Positions 9,324 through 15,494 of a stretch of 64,000 nt of DNA are shown one piece after another (within the stretch, counting starts at the first letter, position 1; every line of letters begins with the position of its first letter). Both the position numbers and the translations under genes were made by a program. Under the pieces are notes generated by a model that did not search any database, was not told where the DNA came from, and was given only the letters and a program-made list of their open reading frames with translations. The DNA is from Parashewanella sp965200795 (GTDB taxonomy: Bacteria; Pseudomonadota; Gammaproteobacteria; Enterobacterales; Shewanellaceae). The stretch spans positions 62,001-126,000 of the forward strand of contig CBDAVB010000001.1 of the NCBI GenBank assembly GCA_965200795.1. Direction: 5' to 3'.

Positions 9324-10432
9324 AGGACTTACGCATTGATGGTACTGTGCAATTTTGGTAGGAGTTGCTCTTTGCCTTTCGCAAAATGTTCAATGAAAGC
9401 ACCAACAACATCTTTAAACAGTTCACGTTGGTGCTGATAAATATTGGTGAACTCTTGCGCTATCTGCATTTTTTGTAGATAAACAAAACTCAAAATGCTT
9501 GAGAAGATGTGATTTCGTACAGGTCGCTCACTACGCACTTGAAAATGCTCAATATGACAGACTTGCTTGATTGCTCTGTGATATTGTTCAATTTGCCAGT
9601 GTTGATCATGAATGGCTTTAAAGTCATCATGCTGAAAAGGTTCTTCCTCTGGCAAGTAAACCACGTAGTAGCGATGCTGGTCTTTTAGCGTCGTTCTAAA
9701 CAACCTGACCTTGCCAAAATCTTTAAGCCAAACCTCCAAACCGTCACAAGGAACGTCAAGGTGCTGAATTTGCAGCCATTGGCCTTTTTCCTGCGATACT
9801 GTTCTGTTTTTCTCGACAGCAAACATGAATCCTGTCTGATGGTTTTTAATCGTCTTCAGATTCCTGACGCAGCTGTACCAAGAGTCACCCGTTACAAACT
9901 TGGGCTTTAGTCCCCAATCCAATACTTCTGTCAGCATTTCACGAAAATAGTCATTTTTAGTCTTGCCTTCGGATTTATCGCATACCCTGTGATTGACGGG
10001 CATATGGCGACCAGTAGTATCGGTGTAATAAAGGGTTACGAGGTTAATCCCTTTGACTGCTCGACGGTGTTTCCCTGACCAAAAATGACTCACTAACTCT
10101 ACGTGATGGCTGTAAGGTTTATCGAGTACACTATCATCAACACTCAAAGTACCACCTACAAGGCATAGATCTTGAGCGGCTTCATCAAATAAGTCTTTCG
10201 GTTGATAATCTTCACGGTGAAGAAAGCGGTTAACGCTATCGTGAGAGATATCCGTCACTTCTGCCAATCTTGTGCATGTTGATGATTTTGGCTCACTGAT
10301 CAAAAATCCCATGTATTGCGGAAGAGTACATCTAGCTGTCGTTGGGCGAGTAGTTTTTCTCACTTCCATCCCTGAAAATGATCATTTTACCCGATATCAA
10401 ATTTCAAAACACTCTGTCAATGCGTAAGTCCT
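9324..10432 (-). mobile_element. IS4/IS701-type element, copy 1
   Basis: A 1,109-bp element with inverted termini aggacttacgcattga / tcaatgcgtaagtcct and a 7-bp target duplication, acaaaat, at 9317-9323 and 10433-10439. It separates ttcA from its terminator. A second copy of identical length lies at 21471-22579 and a 3' fragment at 14701-14851. Confidence 0.92.
9329..10369 (-). CDS. DDE transposase (IS4/IS701 superfamily), copy 1
   Basis: A 346-residue DDE transposase: first acidic residue in LSVDDSVLDKPY, second in FVTGDSWYSC, and the glutamate in HWQIEQYHRAIKQ, a layout seen in IS701/DDE_5-type enzymes. The family assignment within the IS4-like superfamily is from motif layout only. The gene is intact. 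It differs from copy 2 at several residues (for example T-to-M and H-to-Y in the TDTTGRHMPVNH segment). Confidence 0.88.
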   Translation of the reverse strand: MEVRKTTRPTTARCTLPQYMGFLISEPKSSTCTRLAEVTDISHDSVNRFLHREDYQPKDLFDEAAQDLCLVGGTLSVDDSVLDKPYSHHVELVSHFWSGKHRRAVKGINLVTLYYTDTTGRHMPVNHRVCDKSEGKTKNDYFREMLTEVLDWGLKPKFVTGDSWYSCVRNLKTIKNHQTGFMFAVEKNRTVSQEKGQWLQIQHLDVPCDGLEVWLKDFGKVRLFRTTLKDQHRYYVVYLPEEEPFQHDDFKAIHDQHWQIEQYHRAIKQVCHIEHFQVRSERPVRNHIFSSILSFVYLQKMQIAQEFTNIYQHQRELFKDVVGAFIEHFAKGKEQLLPKLHSTINA

Positions 10433-10455
10433 ACAAAATCTGAATTAATCACTAA

Positions 10456-10479
10456 AAAGCCCGTGACAATTCGGGCTTT
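10456..10479 (+). terminator. Probable original terminator of ttcA, displaced
   Basis: An 8-bp perfect stem (aaagcccg / cgggcttt) with an 8-base loop, followed by a weak T-rich stretch. With the two IS at 8024-10432 removed it would lie about 40 bp after the ttcA stop. Confidence 0.7.
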
Positions 10480-10483
10480 GGTT

Positions 10484-10615
10484 AAGTTTTCCGATATTTT
10501 TGGCGTTCAGATTAAGTGCTCGGCAAGGCGCTCTTACGCGTTAATACCGGCAGTCTTTCAAGCAAAAGTAACACTGTAGAGCGCTTAAGACGGGCGTCAG
10601 AAAAGTAAAAAAACT
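10484..10615. repeat. MITE, left part (split by the 12-kb island)
   Basis: This segment matches the reverse complement of the complete MITE at 48077-48240 over most of its length, including the interior ttaagtgctcggcaaggcgc and the end aagacgggcgtcagaaaagt. It stops at aaaaaact, and the missing end (aaaaaacttatagttgggtactta) is found 12 kb away at 22615-22638. The MITE lay between ttcA and kdsB before being split. Confidence 0.85.
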
Positions 10616-10728
10616 GGCTCTTCGTCGTTTCATATGGATTTGAGTAGATCAGACACCGGGCTAGCAATCATAATAATCATGGTCATAAATGTCCCTGTAT
10701 TACGATACCCTCCAGCTCGTGTTCTAGC
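10616..10728 (-). pseudogene. ISL3 transposase 3'-end relic at the island's left edge
   Basis: The sequence matches the last ~110 bp of the intact ISL3 elements (tnp C-terminus and right inverted repeat) and then breaks into unrelated sequence at about 10728. It is part of a larger inverted repeat shared with 14852-15494. Confidence 0.85.
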
Positions 10729-10898
10729 TGTAGCCGCTCGCTTTCATAAGCGCGCTTGCTCGCGTTTATCCGTCATTTTCTGCTCACGATTTTGATGACG
10801 GTTATTTCATGGGGCTAACACATATTTGCCCCGTTTCAACTTGGATTAATTACTCCAAATCGTTTTTTTGCTTGTGATTTACTGATTTGTTTGCTCTC

Positions 10899-12520
10899 AC
10901 TCGATGCTGCAGTTTTTCTTAATTGACAATCATGCAGCATAACCCATATTCTGAAATGTTTTTGCATGGGATTTTAATGAAGGAATTTCTTCCTGACGAC
11001 CTAAATCTCTACCTGCCATATGCCTGCTAGAGTCTCGTTCTGGTAAGGAATCATGGAGTGCCGTAATTAAGCTCTCTAATGCTGCATTTGGATCATTGGC
11101 ACATACCACTTCTTGAATCGTAGCAACAAGCGCTTCAACTTTTAGGCGTTCAATTAGGCAACCCACAGGCATCCCAGGGTGTTTGTTTTTAAGTCGGACA
11201 GATTGCTCAGGATGTTGCAACAGTAAATGCTCGCACAGAAGGCTTAAGATCAGGCCATGCTCCGAACCATCGACACCTTGCTGTTTGCTCAACTTGTTCC
11301 AACCGCAATGAGCTTTCCAATCCTGGATAAAAACCTCTACTAACCACCTTAATGTATAAAGTCTTGCTATATCATGGTGATGCCATGACATATTGCTAGC
11401 GATCAAGTAACGATATTCTTCTTCTCCTTCATATTTTAGCGCCACAACAAATCTCCGTTTACTATGCGCATTAACATATAGCCTCGCAGCCATCATGGTG
11501 ACTTTCTTCTCTTCACCACCGCGAATAGACAGTTGAAGTTCAACACCTTTTTGACGATTAAAATAGGTATCAACTCGTGCTTTTGAGTTCTTGCTGCTCA
11601 CTCGTTGATTTGTTCTTAATTGACTGACTATTTGAGCGTGATGAGTGATTTCTTCAGCTTTATCCATGAAATCAGCAGTCCCATATAATGCATCGGCTAA
11701 TACGCTCTTGATTTTAAAGTTTGGAAAGGCGGTGGTAAATTCTCTTAGCATTTCTAGTGCAAGCGCTTGTTTAGTCGGATAGTTAACATGGTCAGGCATG
11801 GGTCTTTGTGGTCGCTCTTTTTTAGCGATACCTTGTCGTTGCAGCTCTTTATCCCGTTTGCTCCAAATGGCGAGATTCGGATCGGGGGTATAAAACCTAA
11901 ACCCAACTGGAAAGGTTACCGTATCGGTGACAAGTACCATGAATATCAGCTCTTGCCCATTGATATACCCACCTGTCGGTTTGTCTTTGATTTTATGTGC
12001 ACCTGCAATACAAGTCGTTTTTTTAGCTCGGTGTTTATGGGTATCATCAATATCTAAATGGCCGTTTGTTAATTGATAATGTTTGAATATATTGCAAATA
12101 CTCGCTTGAAGTAGGTACTGCCAAGGGATTTTAGCTTTGTAGAATATCCAGCATAAGCCCGTTGACTTGAAAACGCCTAAACTTCTCCGTTCAAAAGCTG
12201 CCCAGTTCAAAGCCTCAGTCATGATAACTCCAGTGATCATCGCTCCTAATACTATTTTTTGAGTTCTTGTTAATTTTAATGAGGGTTTAATCAAGGATAA
12301 CGAAACATTTAATGCATCAAAAAATTGAGTAACAATTGAAAGGCTACGAATAAACATAATGAACTGCTTGACGAGTATAAGCTTTGAGTTCACTCTAACA
12401 CTTCAGACTGCTGTTGTGATGCTGATTATGCTTCGGATGCCTTAGCATGGAGTCGCAGCAGTAGTTTGACCTATAGCTAAATCAATTTTTTATCAAGCTC
12501 TAAAAACTGCAGCATCGAGT
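10899..12520 (-). mobile_element. IS4-like element, 1.62 kb
   Basis: Terminal inverted repeats actcgatgctgcagttttt / aaaaactgcagcatcgagt flank the transposase gene. The empty site survives in the inverted copy at about 15212-15228 (gttcctgagagcaaac); comparison shows insertion with a 3-4 bp duplication (ctc or tctc). Confidence 0.88.
10930..12393 (-). CDS. IS4-like DDE transposase
   Basis: A 487-residue transposase with a DIDDTHKHRAKK segment (first Asp pair), SVLADALYG (second Asp) and the C-terminal YTLRWLVEVFIQDWKAHCGWNKLS, which matches the Y-x2-R-W-x-E-x-K/D signature of IS4-type enzymes. The gene appears intact. The N-terminus is uncertain: the first 15 residues contain several Met codons, and the ATG at 12393 is simply the longest choice. 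It is the only copy of this IS in the window. Confidence 0.85.
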   Translation of the reverse strand: MNSKLILVKQFIMFIRSLSIVTQFFDALNVSLSLIKPSLKLTRTQKIVLGAMITGVIMTEALNWAAFERRSLGVFKSTGLCWIFYKAKIPWQYLLQASICNIFKHYQLTNGHLDIDDTHKHRAKKTTCIAGAHKIKDKPTGGYINGQELIFMVLVTDTVTFPVGFRFYTPDPNLAIWSKRDKELQRQGIAKKERPQRPMPDHVNYPTKQALALEMLREFTTAFPNFKIKSVLADALYGTADFMDKAEEITHHAQIVSQLRTNQRVSSKNSKARVDTYFNRQKGVELQLSIRGGEEKKVTMMAARLYVNAHSKRRFVVALKYEGEEEYRYLIASNMSWHHHDIARLYTLRWLVEVFIQDWKAHCGWNKLSKQQGVDGSEHGLILSLLCEHLLLQHPEQSVRLKNKHPGMPVGCLIERLKVEALVATIQEVVCANDPNAALESLITALHDSLPERDSSRHMAGRDLGRQEEIPSLKSHAKTFQNMGYAA

Positions 12521-12877
12521 CTCAGGAACGAAAAAAACGCCTCGAATATATTAAATACTTCTCAGTCATTTATTCGATATCTAAATGCGCGGTACTATTG
12601 CGGTAACATAAGTAGCTAACTAAAAGTCAGTTCATATTTTGAACGGTAATCGTCCGGTATTGTCATGACTTCTTTTTTAAGTTTAGAATAAGTTTCGTAA
12701 GCACTAATTATCCGAATTCAGGAGTAGTAAAATTCTGTTTTTCCTTCTTTTTCTGCCTTTACACAGCTCGCTAACTCATCGTAAGTAGTCTGAGTTTCAT
12801 CGCGCTTTTTCTTAAGTGAGCGCCTCATTCGCTTGTAGCTGTAATTAAAATTTTTTTATCGTTCTTTTTACGGTGCC
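12521..12877 (-). repeat. Left arm of a ~640-bp inverted repeat (continues at 10616-10898)
   Basis: Together with 10616-10898 this stretch is the inverted counterpart of 14852-15494, about 640 bp with few differences apart from the IS4-like insertion at 10899 and small indels (for example seven extra bases, acatttt, in the right arm). The arms contain an IS630 3' relic and an ISL3 end, and face each other across the ISL3 copy at 13356-14700. Confidence 0.85.
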
Positions 12878-13135
12878 TAAGCTGCGTGATTTATCTGTTG
12901 AATTTATTATTAATGATTGCGCGCTCTTAAGTTGGTGAGGCTCTTCATCTGCGAATGACTTCAAAAGTAACGCCTCATCTTGAGAATAAATTCCCGGGCG
13001 CCCGGAGCGTCTGTCATCAAACATGCCTGATACGCCTTGCTCATACCAGGCGTCAATCCGCTTTGAAACCGTAATTTCGCACACCTCAAAGATTTCAGCT
13101 GTCTGTTTTATTGAGAATTATTTATTACTTAACAA
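12616..13135 (-). pseudogene. IS630-family transposase relic, core deleted
   Basis: On the minus strand the translation runs SIKQTAEIFEVCEITVSKR..., a helix-turn-helix, then GMFDDRRSGRPGIYS and TVKRTIKKF-NYSYKRMRRSLKKKRDE: the N-terminal third of an IS630 transposase. It then jumps to a C-terminal type segment ending KYELTFS and the stop. The catalytic DDE core is missing and an in-frame TGA sits near 12714. The sequence just after the stop (agtagctaactaaaag) resembles the ends of the MITEs in this window. Confidence 0.75.
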
Positions 13136-13274
13136 AAACGCGTACGACTTTATAACGCTCGAATAAAATAAAAATATGAACTGAAAGTACTATTTTATGA
13201 TACACCGCAAAGTTTTTATAAATTTCTTGAGTTAAAAACTTTTAAGCGACTACTTACTCTCCTCTCAGTTAAAA

Positions 13275-13355
13275 GATGGCATCAGGATTAAACCGTCTTG
13301 ACTCCACAGGGAGTGGTGCGACCGGCAAAGCGGAGCGCCGCGTTCAAAGTTATCA
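13275..13355 (+). pseudogene. Severed N-terminus of the PPR-like repeat protein gene
   Basis: An ATG at 13275 opens 27 codons (MASGLNRLDSTGSG...ERRVQSY) that run in frame into the ISL3 end at 13356. The last 8 bases before the IS, agttatca (13348-13355), recur at 15495-15502 directly after an ISL3 right end. Joining them at the duplication continues the frame without a break into the 15495-17663 reading frame. This is therefore the original 5' end of that gene. A 140-bp AT-rich stretch lies upstream; no clear ribosome-binding site is visible. Confidence 0.78.
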
Positions 13356-14700
13356 GGCTCTTCGTCGTTTAGTGTGGATTTAATGGATTTATTTCTGAGA
13401 TAATAAACCCAGTTTTGCAGTCAAGAGTTGGAAGTAAATACATGGATGGAAATCAAGTTTTGATGCTCGGCCTTGGTATAGAAGCGCCTTGGAAGTTGGT
13501 TAACCAACACCTGGATATATCAGCCTCACCTAATGAACTTGTTCTCGAAATTGAAGCTGAACGAGGAAGCTTGTATCCCTGCCCGACTTGCTCAAAAGCT
13601 TGTCCGGCACATGACTTTAAATCGCTGACCTGGCGTCATCTCAATTTCTTTCAGCATCACTGTTATATCAAAGCAAACGTCCCGAGAACTCGATGTGCTG
13701 AGCATGGCGTTAAGCGTGTCAATGTCCCTTGGGCGAGAGCGGGTAGTAAATTCACGTTATTGTTCGAACAATCTGTATTGGTACCGGCTCGTGAAATGCC
13801 GGTTAAGGCATGTGCTGAATATGTTGGAATTCGTGACAAACGTATTTGGCGCATCATCAAACACTACGTCAGCAAGGCATTAGCATTGATGGACTTGTCA
13901 GCACTTAAAGCTATTGGATTCGATGAAACGGCGGCTAAACGTGGCCACAACTATGTTACTGTTTTCATTGATATGGACAAGAAAGACAAGCCTGTTGTGT
14001 TCGCTACGCCCGGAAAAGGTAAGGAAACCGTTAAGCGATTTAAGTCCTTTCTGACAGAGCATCAAGGCAAAGCAGATAATGTACTTGAAGTCGTGTGTGA
14101 TATGTCAAGAGCCTTTCTGTCAGCAACAGAGGAAGAGTTCCCGGATGCTAACGTAACGGTTGATTGGTTCCATGTTGTGCAACTGTTTACTAAAGCGGTT
14201 GATGAAGTACGTAAAACGGAGAGAAAAATCCAACCGCATCCAAAGAGCCTGCGCTGGGCAGTACTAAAAAATGCAGATGGCTCATTTACTGAGAAACAAA
14301 AAGAAGCACTTGCAGAGCTAGAATCCAGCGACCTGAATACAGCAACAGCTTGGCGGATTAAGGAACAACTTAGGTGGATACGTCAAGCTGAAACCGCTCA
14401 TGCTGCACGCTGGAGGCTGACGTATTTCATTAATTTTGCAAAAGAGCAGTTGGGTGATATTGAGATGTTAGAACCCGTTCGAAAAGCACTTGCAACTGTG
14501 GAAAGGCATGCAGAGAGAATTTTACAGCGCTGGTCATCCACTTATACGAATGCTCGTATGGAAGGTTTAAATAGTCTATTTCAAGCGGCTAGAGCACGAG
14601 CCAGAGGGTATCGTAATACAGGAACATTTATTACCATGATTTTTATGATTGCTAGCCCTGTATCAGATCTACTCAAATCCATATGAAACGACGAAGAGCC
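13356..14700 (+). mobile_element. ISL3-family element, copy A (1,345 bp)
   Basis: Full-length ISL3-type element with ggctcttcgtcg terminal inverted repeats. The left flank agttatca does not recur at its right end (14701) but does after another ISL3 right end at 15494, so the region 13356-15494 arose from one insertion followed by recombination between ISL3 copies. The second full-length copy (61173-62517) has the same length. Confidence 0.92.
13415..14686 (+). CDS. ISL3-family transposase, copy A
   Basis: A 423-residue ISL3 transposase. An N-terminal Cys zinc-ribbon-like region (YPCPTCSKACPAHDF), a helix-turn-helix-like segment, the catalytic Asp in AIGFDETAAKRGHNYVTV, a second Asp in EVVCDMSRAF, VDWFHVVQLFTKAVDEVR and a C-terminal NARMEGLNSLFQAARARARGY, the usual ISL3 end with the catalytic Glu, are all present. 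The frame is open throughout; the true start may be the ATG at 13442 (MDGNQVLML) rather than the first in-frame codon. It is nearly identical to the copy at 61187-62458. Confidence 0.94.
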   Translation: MQSRVGSKYMDGNQVLMLGLGIEAPWKLVNQHLDISASPNELVLEIEAERGSLYPCPTCSKACPAHDFKSLTWRHLNFFQHHCYIKANVPRTRCAEHGVKRVNVPWARAGSKFTLLFEQSVLVPAREMPVKACAEYVGIRDKRIWRIIKHYVSKALALMDLSALKAIGFDETAAKRGHNYVTVFIDMDKKDKPVVFATPGKGKETVKRFKSFLTEHQGKADNVLEVVCDMSRAFLSATEEEFPDANVTVDWFHVVQLFTKAVDEVRKTERKIQPHPKSLRWAVLKNADGSFTEKQKEALAELESSDLNTATAWRIKEQLRWIRQAETAHAARWRLTYFINFAKEQLGDIEMLEPVRKALATVERHAERILQRWSSTYTNARMEGLNSLFQAARARARGYRNTGTFITMIFMIASPVSDLLKSI

Positions 14701-14851
14701 AAAAAATGCAGATAGCGCAAGAGTTCACCAATATTTATCAGCACCAACGTGAACTGTTTAAAGATGTTGTTGGTGCTTTCATTGAACATTTTGCGAAAGG
14801 CAAAGAGCAACTCCTACCAAAATTGCACAGTACCATCAATGCGTAAGTCCT
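14701..14851 (+). repeat. 3' fragment of the IS4/IS701-type element
   Basis: The sequence matches the last ~150 bp of the elements at 9324-10432 and 21471-22579, including the end tcaatgcgtaagtcct. It encodes only the last ~46 transposase residues, in a frame that would start inside the neighbouring ISL3. It marks an IS that had entered the right-arm IS630 relic before ISL3 recombination removed the rest. Confidence 0.9.
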
Positions 14852-14861
14852 AGCACCGTAA

Positions 14862-15119
14862 AAAGAACGATAAAAAAATTTTAATTACAGCTACAAGCGA
14901 ATGAGGCGCTCACTTAAGAAAAAGCGCGATGAAACACATTTTCAGACTACTTACGATGAGTTAACGAGCTGTGTACAGGCAGAAAAAGAAGGGGAAACAG
15001 AACGTTACTACTCCTGGATTCGGATAATTAGTGCTTACGAAACTTATTCTAAACTTAAAAAAGAAGTCATGACAATACCGGACGATTACCGTTCAAAATA
15101 TGAAATAACTTTTAGTTAG
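14862..15119 (+). pseudogene. IS630-family transposase 3' relic
   Basis: The frame reads ...NYSYKRMRRSLKKKRDETHFQTTYDELTSCVQAEKEGETERYYS, the inter-domain part of an IS630 transposase. It then reads directly into a C-terminal segment (IISAYETYSKLKKEV...KYEITFS), so the catalytic core is deleted as in the left-arm copy; the nonsense codon of that copy is TGG here. Not functional. Confidence 0.72.
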
Positions 15120-15374
15120 CTACTTATGTTACCGCAATAGTACCGCGCATTTAGACATCGAATAAATGACTGAAAAGTATTTAATATATTCGAGGCGTTT
15201 TTTTCGTTCCTGAGAGCAAACAAATCAGTAAATCACAAGCAAAAAAACGATTTGGAGTAATTAATCCAAGTTGAAACGGGGCAAATGTGTGTTAGCCCCA
15301 TGAAATAACCGTTATCAAAATCGTGAGCAGAAAATGACGGATAAACGCAAGCAAGCGCGCTTATGAAAGCGAGC

Positions 15375-15494
15375 GGCATCAGCTAGAACACGTGCTGAAG
15401 GGTATCGTAATACAGGGACATTTATGACCATGATTTTTATGATTGCTAGCCCGGTATCTGAGCTACTCAAATCCATATGAAACGACGAAGAGCC
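15375..15494 (+). repeat. ISL3 right-end relic with matching target duplication
   Basis: The last ~120 bp of an ISL3 element (tnp C-terminus RARARGYRN-like, slightly diverged) ends in gacgaagagcc at 15494. The next eight bases, agttatca, match those before the ISL3 left end at 13356, pairing these two ends as the original insertion into the PPR-like gene. Confidence 0.85.

Larger units (their letters stand above)
14852..15494 (+). repeat. Right arm of the ~640-bp inverted repeat
   Basis: Inverted counterpart of 10616-10898 plus 12521-12877. It holds an IS630 3' relic (to 15119), about 200 bp of non-coding sequence with a ggataaacgc motif, and the last ~120 bp of an ISL3 element ending at 15494. 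It preserves the empty site of the IS4-like insertion. Confidence 0.85.

Noticed and set aside
11767..12057. 96-residue plus-strand frame
   Set aside because: Antisense shadow of the IS4-like transposase gene.
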